Shown here: positions 21,809-31,150 of the stretch, piece by piece
Layout of the letters: each line of letters begins with the position of its first letter
How positions within the stretch are numbered: the stretch's first letter is position 1
Assembly (NCBI GenBank): GCA_004335835.1
Contig: RWJK01001371.1
Coordinates: 1-31,642, forward strand
Direction: 5' to 3'
Length of the DNA stretch: 31,642 nt
Source of the DNA: Scenedesmus sp. ARA3
Lineage: Eukaryota; Chlorophyta; Chlorophyceae; Sphaeropleales; Scenedesmaceae
The notes under the pieces: model-generated
Seen by the model: only the letters and a program-made list of their open reading frames with translations
Databases searched by the model: none
What the model was told of the DNA's origin: nothing
Made by a program: the position numbers and the translations under genes

Positions 21809-22637
21809 TCCAACTCCAATGTCGATATGTGGCAGCAGCAGCCACAGCACTTGCAAGGGTGCCGCAGCAGGCCCAGGCGACAGCATGCATGCTACTGGCA
21901 GGTCGCTGCTTGTGTTGTGTGTGTTGCCGTTACCACACGTGCGTTTGGTGACGTGCTGCGATATCTCGTGCACGCTTTTGCTGCTTGCCAGTGCTCCTTC
22001 CTGCTAGCCCCTATCCCATCATGAACTCTGCGCCTGCGGCCTGTGAAAAGTGCCAAGGAAGGGTGCAGCTACCTGACTTGCTGCTACCGCAGCTTCTTGC
22101 TGAACACTTGCTTTCAAACCCCGTGTTTTGCCGTGCTTGCAGAAAGTGCCAATGAAGGGAGCAGACCCTGTGCACGACGCGCGCGAGAAGCAGCTGCAGA
22201 AGCTAGCCACACGTGGCGTGGTGCTGCTATTCAATGCGGTCAACAAGGCGCAGAAGCAGAAGCGAGAGGCAGAGGCCTCCGGCGCTAAGGCTCCTAAAGG
22301 CAAGGCAGGCAGTGCGGCAAAGGCAGGCATTCTGGCGGAGCTCAAGGCGAAGAGCGCAAAGGTGGCAGCAGCAACAGCAGCAGGCGGCGAGCAACTGGTG
22401 CCAGGCAATGCGGCAGCGGCGGCTGCAGGCGCAGCAGCGGCTGGCGCAAAGCAGCAGCAGCAGCAGCAGTATGGTGGTGCTGGCTGGGAAGTGCTAGGGG
22501 AGGGCTTCCCTGGCTTAACTGGAGGCGTGAAGATGAAGGACTGGGATAAAGCAGCAGCTGGCAGTGACGATGATGTGAATGGGCAGGCGCTTGCTGGCAG
22601 TGACGATGACGAGGACTCAGAAGGAGAGGGCTGGTAA
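20742..22637 (+). CDS. RRP15: Ribosomal RNA-processing protein 15 (RRP15) homologue
   Basis: Three exons, 20742-20931, 21276-21766 and 22143-22637, encode 391 residues. Exon 1 starts MGKRRAPDTA, followed by an Ala run and an acidic region. Exon 2 has a long Asp/Glu/Ser-rich stretch, then SFAKAFAKIM, matching the conserved AFAKIL-type motif of the family, and a Lys-rich helix (AKKQRLEMRQRGHL). Exon 3 opens with KVPMKGADP and carries the core signature REKQLQKLATRGVVLLFNAV, closely matching Rrp15's ATRGVVxLFNAV block. It ends in acidic SDDDE repeats and GEGW. Rrp15 acts in the nucleolus on pre-60S particles and early pre-rRNA processing. The acidic N-terminus and the order of motifs fit. The protein is longer than many homologues because of Ala/Gln inserts. 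Intron 2 carries an echo of the exon 3 start. Confidence 0.88.
22045..22142 (+). repeat. Echo of RRP15 exon 3 start inside intron 2
   Basis: GAAAAGTGCCAAGGAAGGG at 22045 copies AGAAAGTGCCAATGAAGGG at the true exon 3 boundary (exon begins 22143). The spacing is 96 bases and nearly 25 bases match. The upstream copy lacks a CAG acceptor directly before it and is followed by non-coding sequence. Confidence 0.8.
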
Positions 22638-22714
22638 AGCGCCTCTGCAGCTGTAGCTGATTAGAGCTCGCTGATGATCATGACTGCAGTATCAGCATTT
22701 GGCTGAGCGAGTTG

Positions 22715-22719
22715 TGTAA
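22715..22719 (+). terminator. TGTAA polyadenylation signal of RRP15
   Basis: TGTAA lies 78 bases after the RRP15 stop codon, a normal distance for a green-algal 3' UTR. Confidence 0.5.
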
Positions 22720-22789
22720 GAACGAATTTAGTTGTAGTTGCCGTGGTGTCAGCTGGCACAGCAGCTGCTGCAGAAAAGCATTACTCCTG

Positions 22790-23129
22790 TTACTGTGCAA
22801 GGTGCTGTGCGGTTTTTGTGCTGTCCGTTTCCAGCAAGGCACGCTGGCGGTCCTGTTGCATGGCGCTGAGCATGACAGTTTTGAGCCAGGGCCGGGCCTG
22901 ACGCAGCAGCCCAGCCTCCAGGCTGATGCCAGGCTAGCATACAGCGTCCTTCGTCCTGTCTTTGACAACTGAGACAACGAACTTGGAATGACTTGTTTTT
23001 CGCATTCAGACCCTTCTTGATAACCTGTTCAAACCGTGCCATGCGCTTCTGCTCCATGCCAACTTGGTAAGCTGCTTCGTTGCTAGTCTGCACCGCACAT
23101 GCAGGCAGGCTGTGCCGCAAACAGCACAT
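22790..23129 (-). CDS. Possible small helical protein, 96 aa
   Basis: On the minus strand an ATG at 23129 opens a frame containing NEAAYQVGMEQKRMARFEQV and IKKGLNAKNKSFQ, strongly charged and helix-like. A second open segment, 22933-22790, encodes LEAGLLRQARPWLKTVMLSA and ends at TAA. Joining CAA|GTTCGT at 22983 to GCTAG|CCT at 22933 keeps phase 0 but needs an intron of only 49 bases, unusually short. A single-base indel or a pseudogene would also explain the frame change. It sits in the 755-base gap between RRP15 and the plastid protein gene. No family was recognised. Confidence 0.35.
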
Positions 23130-23314
23130 TGGTCACGCAACTCAGCTCCCGTTAATTTAAAATGTTCTAGATCTTAGGAATGAGAACAGCCGCGGGGAAA
23201 CGGGCAAGGTGTCATGTAGCACTCGTCACAAGAACGGAACTCGACAAAGAAAGATCTTGTTCAAATGCATGACCAGCACCTCAATTGGCCGCATTACACG
23301 TAGTACTAAAGCGG

Positions 23315-23324
23315 TTTATAATAC
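23315..23324 (+). promoter_or_regulatory. TATA box of the plastid protein gene
   Basis: TTTATAATAC lies 69-78 bases before the ATG at 23393, which leaves room for a transcription start and a short leader rich in CAACAGCAGC. This is the best core-promoter match in the window. Confidence 0.5.
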
Positions 23325-23392
23325 ACTTGGTTCGCTCAACTGCCTCGTCTGTTCGTTCAACTGCAACAGCAACAGCAGCAGCAACGCACACC

Positions 23393-24082
23393 ATGCAAAT
23401 CTCCAGGTGCCCCACTGCCTCTCTGCAGCGAGCAGCCGCACCCCGGCAGCTAGCCCCGCTCGCTGGCCGCAGCCTGCGCGTGGCATGCAGGGCAGAGGAC
23501 CCCAGCAAGGCCAGCAGCACAGCCACAGAGCAGCAGCAGGAGCAGAGCAACACGCCCAGCCTGGACCAGCAGCTCACAAAGCTCACTCGCCAGACAGCAG
23601 GCACCTTTGCGCCACGTGCCTCGGGCTCGACCGGCAAGAACCCTGCAGTCAAGGGCAGCGTGCTGTACAACGTGTTTGAGGTGCAGGCCTGGGTGGCGCT
23701 GCTTGCAGGAGGCCTGCTGTCATTCAATGTCATCTTCCCAACGGATGAGCCCAGCATTGCGCGCCTCATGGGCATGTGGTCTATCTGGATGTTTACTATT
23801 CCTTCGCTCAGGGCGAAGGAGTGTGCCCCGCGCGAGAAGGATGCCTTAAATCTGCTGTTCCTGCTGGTGCCCCTCATCAACGTAGCACTGCCTTTCGTCT
23901 GGAAGTCCTTCCCGTTCATCTTCGCAGCAGACGTAGCTGCAGTGGTCAGCGTGTATGCAGTGAAGGGCGTGTGGAGCGAAGTGTATGGCATCCCGCTTGG
24001 CCTCGCAGTAGAGCCAGCAGCAGCAGCGGCAGCAGCAGGCAGCGGCAGCAGCAGCGAGGAGCAGCAGGACACACAGCAGTGA
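23393..24082 (+). CDS. Chloroplast membrane protein, RPH1-like
   Basis: Intronless, 229 residues, starting MQISRCPTASLQRAAAP in context CACACCATGC. The first ~35 residues are rich in Arg, Ser and Ala with no acidic residue and end LRVACRAED, a typical chloroplast transit peptide with V-x-A-type cleavage. A hydrophilic Gln/Ser region follows, then four hydrophobic segments around VQAWVALLAGGLLSFNVIF, LMGMWSIWMFTIPSLRA, ALNLLFLLVPLINVALPFVW and FPFIFAADVAAVVSVYAV. The LNLLFLLVPLINV-x4-FVWKSF block and overall layout resemble plant RESISTANCE TO PHYTOPHTHORA 1 (RPH1), a thylakoid or envelope protein. This is from memory of the family and not an alignment. The C-terminus is an Ala/Ser/Gln low-complexity tail. 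The protein is probably plastid-localised; its biochemical role is unknown. Confidence 0.7.
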   Translation: MQISRCPTASLQRAAAPRQLAPLAGRSLRVACRAEDPSKASSTATEQQQEQSNTPSLDQQLTKLTRQTAGTFAPRASGSTGKNPAVKGSVLYNVFEVQAWVALLAGGLLSFNVIFPTDEPSIARLMGMWSIWMFTIPSLRAKECAPREKDALNLLFLLVPLINVALPFVWKSFPFIFAADVAAVVSVYAVKGVWSEVYGIPLGLAVEPAAAAAAAGSGSSSEEQQDTQQ

Positions 24083-25030
24083 AGCCAGCGTTGCATAGAG
24101 TACCAGCTGCAGCAGCTGCAGCAGCGGCCGCCGCTACCAGCTGATGACCAACACGCACTCCATTACGGTGTGCTGTCGAGCGGTCGCGTGCAGTTATTTG
24201 GCTAGCGGCAGCGGTTCCCGCCTTGTGTTGTGATGCTGTTGTCCGCCCGGGGCTGCCTGTGTTCATCAGCTGCCTGCTTCAGCTGTGCAGTGGCGGCTGA
24301 TGCCAGTTACCAGTGTTGTGACAGGGAGTTGTGTTTTTTGGGCAGCTGGTACAGTTTGAGGCATCCACTGTGGTGGTGGGCTGCTTTCGGCTGTGGTGAC
24401 TCATGCACAAAGTATTCTGCGCATGGCAGAGTCAGCTCAAAATGTCAAGCAGCACCATGCAGGAGAGTGTTAGTTATGCTTTTTGACAGCTGGAGTGTTG
24501 TGTGCCTGCTTCAACAGGATGCAGCAAGGCATGCCTGCAAACTTCAGCACTGTGGTTAGTGCTGTGGCAGCGGCTGCTGCCTCAGGCTGCTGGTGTACTC
24601 CATGCATACCGGTATTCTGAAAGCATGCCATAATGCTTTGAAAACATTCTGGCATGCTGAGTCTGGTGCTGAAGCTTGCCTTGTTAGTTGTGCATGCATG
24701 GGTGTGCACATTTGTCGGCACCTTGCGACGGCCGAGGCAGCTGGATGTAGCGCAACCCTGCTGGGCAGCCGGGTGTTGATGGTGCGCTTGAGATGCTATC
24801 CAGGCGCATGATGCAGTGGCCGCTGGTGTATGCAGCCCCCAGCACAGCTGTCTGGCACTTTGGGCGAGAGGCTTCTGGTCCAGCATTGCTTGAAGGTGCG
24901 CAGTTGTGCATTTACCACGCCTAAGCCTGTCTTTTCACTGGCAGGAAGCGTGATCCATTGCACATGATACGGCTTGAAGCAGGGACAACTTGTTCCAGGC
25001 CATTTGTATGCAACTAGCTACGTAGCTTCA
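24083..25030. other. 3' flank and intergenic, no supported gene
   Basis: The stretch after the RPH1-like stop shows only short overlapping ORFs without motifs. No TGTAA signal was found close to the stop codon. Confidence 0.4.
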
Positions 25031-25909
25031 CTGCTGCAGGACGCACGAGGATGAGTCTATTCAGCGGCTTCAGTCACTGCTGGGCTCCTGCGGGTTTTGA
25101 AAGCAATGCCTTCCAGCTGTGTGAGTACGCATTATGTTGCATTGTGCTTGTAATGTGTGACCTGCATGCACGTTGTAACTCTTTGCACTCTTTGCAAGGT
25201 TGCGTGTTCCGTTTCCCCAGTTCAGCAGTAGAACTGAGTCAGTATGCCAACTGCAGTGCAGCATTGGGTGTCCTCTCTAGTGGCCAGCTCCGCCTGCCTG
25301 CACGAGAGGTGTGTAAAGGGACAACCCTTCGGCCAACCATATTGATGCATCCTCAGGTCAGCAGCACTACCCGGGGACCCCGCTGCTGCTGTGCGGCACG
25401 GTGCCGTGCAGGGACTGCTGTCAGCCACAACCGCGACAGCAATTCACTACTCATGTTGTAACCCCGTCGTGCATGCAACTTTGTGGCTGCAGGTACTGAC
25501 ACAAGCGCTGAGCACTGTAGCAGGCTCAGCAGGGCACTCCGAGGCAGTGCAGGCTGCGGAAAATTCTAGGCTGGGATCCTGCCACCTCCGCAGCCGCTCT
25601 TGGATCTTCATAGCTAATATAACATTGTTGTGTGCAGGTTTCAGGTGTACGAGAGCCGCAGGGGCATCACGGAACTTGACCAATCAATTGGCCTTCGCAG
25701 CACTGCTGCACTTCACGCTGAGCTACGACTTGATTATTTATCGCAGGCCCACAAGACTGTGGCGAACTTCAGAAACTGTAAATTTAGTCGCCATGCAATC
25801 ATGCGAATGCGATCGCTCCGCTCATGTGATCGCCCTGGGGAGCACCCAAGAGAGTGACCGTGATTATGAAGACAGTCACTGCGATGAAGTTTCGGTCGAG
25901 TTGCCTTGA
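25030..25909 (+). other. Exon-like fragments, possible plus-strand gene
   Basis: Three coding-like pieces follow CTGCAG- or GTGCAG-type acceptors. At about 25041, THEDESIQRLQSLLGSCG. At about 25494, VLTQALSTVAGSAGHSEAVQ. At about 25640, FQVYESRRGITELDQSIG, continuing open to 25857. They are helix-like but cannot be joined in a single consistent phase, and no family is recognised. The copy of the dispersed repeat (25117-25195) lies between the first two and begins next to GTGAGT, so it could be intronic. Confidence 0.25.
25117..25195. repeat. Dispersed repeat, copy 2
   Basis: Second copy of the element at 12303-12385. The aligned part begins near TGTGAGTACGCATTATG and runs to GTTGTAACTCTTTGCACTC. 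After that the two loci diverge. Confidence 0.75.
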
Positions 25910-26001
25910 ATGCATCTATTTCGACGTGCTTTGTTTCAACAATTACCGAAACCCAAACATACAGCACAACCAGCAGCTGTTAGAAGGAGAGGAGGTTTAG
26001 C

Positions 26002-26217
26002 TTATGCCAGTGACGAGCGTCTTTCATCAGGTATGTAGCTCCAGTAGCGTCTGGAATGCCTTGGATCTTTCAAATACTGCCTTGTTTGTTGAATGAAATC
26101 TGCCACCAGTGTATGTAGGCGTGGTAGCGTTGTCCTCATCTTAATCCCATAAAAGCCTGCGCACGCGTGCATGTGCAGCTTGCAGTGGTTGCATCCTGGT
26201 TTCAGTAGTCGAGACAT
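26002..26217 (-). CDS. Small ORF, 71 aa, hypothetical
   Basis: An ATG-started minus-strand ORF, MSRLLKPGCNHCKLHMHACA at the start and ending TAA. Its second half (LVADFIQQTRQYLKDP, then RRYWSYIPDERRSSLA) is unlike the repeat-driven ORFs around it, with balanced composition and no low complexity. It contains CxxC and HxHxC-like groupings near the start. No family was recognised; it may be one exon of a larger minus-strand gene or a chance ORF. Confidence 0.3.
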   Translation of the reverse strand: MSRLLKPGCNHCKLHMHACAGFYGIKMRTTLPRLHTLVADFIQQTRQYLKDPRHSRRYWSYIPDERRSSLA

Positions 26218-26484
26218 AACAGCACACTGGGAGCTGCCATTATCCAGGGTATCAGCTGCCTATTGGTTCCAACAGGTGTGGCTGGTCGTGCTTTCACGAT
26301 CTGTTATGTCGATGCTTGACGCAGCTGCTTTTTTTTAGGATGTACAGTCTATCGGAGGAACACGAACGCCCCCCTGCACATGCTGCACGCTTTCACGTTT
26401 TCTGTGCTCCCCGCACCTGAACGAACAGCTTGCGCTGCACGCCCTTGAAACACGTACACGGGTGTTTGTTTCCATTTCTTGAGG

Positions 26485-28374
26485 ATGACGAGAGGCAAAC
26501 TGTGCAAGGTGGGTAGTGCCTCCGGCGCGCACGAACGCGAGCTAGCTGTGGCGGGCGTGCTGGGTGTCGGACGGCAGCTGAACTCTTCTTGTGATCTAAA
26601 ATCTACACAGAGCTCAACAGCTGTATGTTGTGCATGGTACTGGACCAACACTGTTGACCTGCTGTTGACAGCTTCTGCTGTGGGCATCTCACGCTTTCCT
26701 GCAGGTGCTCGGCTGCGACGCCGTCATTGATGAGCGATGCAGCAAATACCAGCAGAAGAAGCGTGTGTGCGCTGAGCACTTGCAGGTAGGCTGACAACAC
26801 GCATGAGTCCCACACGCGCCAGCTGGCGCCCTGCAGCTGGCGCCCTGCAGCTGGCGCCCTGCATAGCAGGACATTTGTACACCAGCTGGGCGCGCACCAG
26901 CCGGCATGTTATGCCTGCCTGGGCAGCTGAGGTGCCAACCACGCTCTGTGTGTACTCTGGCTCAGCGAGCTCCTTGCGTTGCCACTCTGCTGCCGCCGCC
27001 TGCTGCTTGCTGCGCGTGCAGGCTGACGCAGTGCGCTGCAAGAGGGGCGGCAACGAGCTCTACCGCTTCTGCCAGCAGGTTAGTTGATGTGCTGCAAACG
27101 TGCTGCAAATGTGCTGCAATGTACTGATGGCGTCTGGCCGGCCTCTGGCCTCTAGCCGGCAGTGCACCATACATCCTAGCGCCTGCAGACAACAGCAGCG
27201 CCTAAGCCGTAGCCATTACCATGTCATCAGCAAGTGCAGAAGATCCGTCCAAGTCCAGTTGCCTGGCACAACCTTTGCTTTCCCGGCACCGCATTCACCC
27301 CAAGCTTGCTGCTGATCCTGCTGTGCATTTGCCTGCACTGTTGTACTGCAGTGTGGCAAGCTGGAACAGCTCAACAGGTTCCAGGTGAGCCAACTGTCAC
27401 ACGAGAGCGTCAAAGCGAGTGCGGCTGGCTGCATATGTTACATACATGTGCATATTCGAATTGTGACACATGCCACCGCTGCTCTTGAGCAACCTTCGCT
27501 GCTGCTGGCGCAGCATATTACTGTCAGTGTACTGCCACCTGCTCAACCTCATCAAGAACAGAAGCAACAGCCTGCTAGAAAGCTACCCAGCTTCACACTG
27601 ATGGTAGCCATGCAGGGCAAGCACTGAATGCCGTATGTCTGCTGTGTGTTTGTGTGTCTGCTGCTGGCTCAGGGCAAGAAGCGCAGCTGCCGCATGAGCC
27701 TGGCTAAGCGCAGGACCAACAGCAGCCACCTGGAAGCGCAGCGCAGCGAAGACACCTCACCTGCAGCCTCACCACACCCAACCTTCTACGAGCTATGGCC
27801 CGCAGCCACCCCCAACAGCAACAGCTGCGCAAGCGACAGCACGCAGCGCTGCGGCGATGCATGCGCCATGTCTCTGGCTACTGCTGCACCTGCAAGCCAC
27901 CCGGCGCCGGCTGATGCAGCTGCGCTGTTGGCCGAAGCTTGCTGCTCGGCTGACGGCTTGGCTGCAAGCGAGCTGGACCTGGAAGATGCCGATGAGGATT
28001 CCATCATGCAGCTGCTTGAGCATGAGCTGCTGGCAGCGGCTGCAGCAGCAGCACCAGCAGCAGCAGCACCAGCGGTCCCGCAGCAGCCACTGCAGCTGCA
28101 GCTGCCTTCATGGGGCTGCATTGGCGACAATTCCACTGCGCTCAACACCAACAAGACGATCTGCGCATCTGCAGCACCAGCAGCTATGTCAGCCGCAGCA
28201 GGCGTGCCATCTCACGCTGCAGCTCGCCTGCACCTGCTGAAGTCGCAGTTTGCTGCGCTGCAGGCAGAGCTCGTGGTGCTGCAAGACATGCATGCATTGC
28301 TGCAGCAGCTGAACGGCCACGGCGGGCCAGACGCTAGCTGGGCCTCCGCAGGTTTTGCGGCACAGCTCTACTGA
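26485..28374 (+). CDS. SBP-box (SQUAMOSA promoter-binding-like) transcription factor
   Basis: Five exons, 26485-26508, 26705-26785, 27022-27078, 27352-27384 and 27673-28374, all phase 0, encode 298 residues. The N-terminal SBP domain is split over all five. Site 1 is CKVLGC (C-x4-C) with later RVCAEH (C-x2-H). Site 2 is YRFCQQCGKLEQLNRFQ and KKRSC, spaced C-x2-C-x3-E-x11-C, so the usual His ligand is Glu. The nuclear-localisation segment KKRSCRMSLAKRR overlaps site 2, as in the family. SBP proteins are plant- and green-alga-specific nuclear factors that bind GTAC cores; algal members include the copper regulator CRR1. The rest has an acidic patch (ELDLEDADEDSIMQLLEHEL), Ala runs and a C-terminal coiled-coil-like helix (LHLLKSQFAALQAELVVLQD) that may dimerise. 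No ankyrin repeats are present, so it is not a full CRR1 orthologue. The 24-base first exon rests on the ATG at 26485; an upstream exon is possible. Confidence 0.85.
26819..26862 (+). repeat. Triplicated 14-bp unit in SBP intron 2
   Basis: CAGCTGGCGCCCTG is present three times head to tail. The unit contains CAGCTG and GGCGCC palindromes, so single-stranded copies could fold. No coding role is apparent. Confidence 0.85.
27611..27672 (+). repeat. Echo of SBP exon 5 start
   Basis: TGCAGGGCAAGCACTGAATG at 27611 resembles the true boundary CTCAGGGCAAGAAGCGCAGC at 27668 (exon begins 27673). The match resumes at TGCCG-x-ATG and the spacing is 57 bases. The upstream copy would place an in-frame TGA right after GGCAAGCAC. 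Confidence 0.65.
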
Positions 28375-30695
28375 ACCCCGCATTCTGGGGTTTGCAGCTC
28401 ACGACAGAGTGCTGCGCTTGTGCGTTTGCGGCTCATCTGAGGCCAGTGGCGCTTCTCTTCTTTCTGCGTAACTTTACTAAGGTGATCACTCTGCTTCCAT
28501 ACCCTCAGCAGACCTGTTTGCTGCAGGGCGAGTTGTTGATGCACCCGATTGCTTCTTGTGTTTTGGCTTGATTTGTGATTTGCTATGGCTGCCGCATTGG
28601 TTGGAGAATAGGTTTGGCCGTTGTGTTATGCCTCAGACGTTTCTGGGGCCATGGGCTGTGGGGATGCGGGGTTCGGGTGTTCAAGGGTGTGCCATCAGGG
28701 TTCGGTGATAGGGTTGAGTGTTTGCTGAGTACTGCACTGCATGTTGTGAGCAACATGGCATTCTTATCCGGGTTGGAGCGTCGTCTGTTGGCCTGCGCGA
28801 GTCGTGTGCAGGCCGGCGTAATAACATTGTTGACTCTTTTCTTGGCAGGGGGTGTTAGGCTTGGGTGTGGCAGGCTTGGGTGGTAAGTGTTGGGCTCAGT
28901 AGGGCAGTACCTGCCTCTGTTGCAGCCATGCGTGTGCACATGGCAGTTGCGCTATGGAGAATATGGTGCGGGTCGCGTAAAGTACTTGGTTGCCTGTGGG
29001 GATGTGCAAGTGCTGCACAGCCGAGGCAGTTGCCGTGTCTGCCCGCAGCAGCCATGCTCAATGCTCAATGCCTGCCAGGTGTTGGCTGATCGAGCATGGT
29101 GCATGGTGCATGGTGCATGGTGCTGTCGAGCGACTTGGCTATTGCTGAGGCCATGTGCGCTGCACGCGCTTGGTGGGCAGGCACTGCCATTTGCCTTGCG
29201 CATGGCAGCATACATGCTGCAATACCCTAACTGCAGCGACAAGAAAGGTTTGTGTGCTATTCTGTCTACAGTGGCTTCAGTTATGCAGTAGGTCCTGGCG
29301 GTTGGTAGTTACGGCGCCTCTATGGTGTGCAGCTGCTGCAGAGGAGCAAGCGGCTGCTCCATTCTCCCTTGTCTTTGGTCAGTCGTGTGCCTGGTATATG
29401 CATGGGCCTGTGGTGCGTTATATCCTTGTCAGAGCAGCCTGTGGCTCCGCTCCTTCACAAGCGTTCACACGTGTGCACGTGGAATGGCACCTCACATCAC
29501 ATGAAAGGTTCACTGCATCCATGTCATGCGCCTGTCTGCTTCTGTCACCAAAACAGGTTGCCTTGTAGGTTTCTGCTCAGTGAGTGGCGGAGATGCGGCT
29601 GCTGCTGCTGCATGTATCCAGGTTGGTCCGACCCCAGTCAGGACAAGTGCTGAGGATATCTGTGGCACAATCCCTGTGTTTGGTTCAGCCAAGGCAGTGT
29701 CTGTGTATTTGGTGTGGTGTCGCTGCGGATTTCTGGGCTACACCGGCAGAGGAATCCCATTGTCGAGGCTTTCAGCCATGGTATGTCCGGATGTGTTGAG
29801 CCTTATATGCAAGGCAATGGTGGCTTGTTGGGTTATGTCTTGTGTGTTGCGGCTTGACTCTCAACCCAACCGGCAGGGCTGAGTGCGATCGCCTGTATGG
29901 CGCTTTCAGCAGGTGCTGCTCTGGCTGCATGATTGGTGAAAGTACTCTGCCACAGAAGGTCCTGGTGTGCAGTTTCTCCCTCAGATCTTTTCTCTTCTTT
30001 GGTGACGAGCGCTGTCAGTGACAGCAATAGCTCCTGATGCAGGTGTGGCCGTCAAATATTGTTGCGTGCGGGCTCTAACCTTATTCGGATGGGTTGGCTG
30101 TCAGGATACATTGCGCAACCACTGCAGCTGCTGTGCTTGGGCTATCTTGAAATGCAGTCTAAGCTTGCAGCTGTCCGATTTGGGTGGATCAACCTACCAT
30201 CTTTGTTGCCTGTGGCTGTCTCAGACGAGGGCGTTGTGTTTTGTGTGTAGCCGGCGGCAAGACTGTGTTAAGGCTATGTCAATTGGACAGCCGGTGCTGC
30301 CATCGCAGTGCGTCTTGGTTCAGCCCATCACACACTGCACACTAAGCGCGTGGTATGTGGTGCATCACCCTGCTGCAAGCTTGGGGAGTTGCACATCCCG
30401 CCTTCTTGTGCGTCCGCGCCTTGTTTGGTGTGTCATGTGTTGGTGCAGTGGTGCACAATTGGTACGACATGCATTGCGCTTAGTTGAACCTTTGCTTGGC
30501 ATGAGACGCCTTTGCAGTGTGCAGCTATGCTGCACGTGGCTTTGCGTGAGGGGCTGCCTCCATCCGTGCAGCACTTGTTGTCTTCTGCGCAAATGTGCAC
30601 AATGCAGCCCTGCCGATTGTCAGAACTGTGTCTATGCTATGCTGTTACCAGCTGCTACGTGCTGGCTTGAGGCACGCACAGTTTTGCAGCGCCGC
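28375..30695. other. Gene-poor flank of the retroelement
   Basis: Base use shifts to T/G-rich on the plus strand and the CAG/CTG texture of the genes fades. ORFs are short or lack motifs. No long terminal repeat, primer-binding site or Gag/RT motif could be recognised. GCATGGT occurs four times in tandem at 29094-29121, and ATGCTCA is doubled near 29054. This may be the body of a degenerate retroelement or plain intergenic DNA. Confidence 0.4.
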
Positions 30696-30699
30696 TGCA

Positions 30700-31150
30700 T
30701 GTTGGCAGTATACTTTGCACCTTGTCACACACTTGGCTTCGTTCTGCCACCTGATGCATTTGCACTTCTGTGTGCGAGCTATGGAGGTGCTGCCTCACAC
30801 CTGTTGGCAGGCGGCACAGAGCATTTGCCTGTGTTCATAATCACACATACTGACACATCCATTTTCCGTATGTACACCGGCCTTGATTTTGCAACCCCCC
30901 ACCAGTGTGGGCAGGTTGTACAGAGCATGTTGCCTGTGCTCTTTCATCCAGGCTTTTGCCATCTCCTCTTCCCTTACCCACACCGGTCTTGCTGGCGCAT
31001 CCTCACACCATTATGAGCAGGTGCCACAGAGCATATTGCCTGTCCTCGTCTTGGTTTATTCACATTGCGTGCCTACTGTGGCCGCCCTTGATGTGGTGCT
31101 ACCTCATATCAGCACGGGAAGGTGTAGTCTGTCTGCCCTCCTGTGTCCTA
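30700..31150 (+). repeat. Degenerate tandem array, ~101-106-bp units
   Basis: The block ACAGAGCAT followed by TTGCCTGT recurs at 30816, 30920 and 31026 (spacings 104 and 106). Each is preceded by a GCAGG motif and separated by an ACACCGG-CTTG-like segment. An earlier unit is marked by GTTGGCAG at 30701 and 30803, and a later, weaker one lies near 31125. Units have diverged strongly and carry stops in the frame of the downstream integrase. Confidence 0.65.

Noticed and set aside
22668..22705. Box C/D snoRNA-like TGATGA and CTGA near the RRP15 3' end
   Set aside because: Too short between boxes, no terminal stem and no guide region that I can justify.
30018..31016. 332-codon plus ORF upstream of the integrase
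   Set aside because: In the integrase frame but Cys/Leu-rich, without Gag, protease or RT motifs, and it runs into the degenerate tandem array. Probably chance openness.
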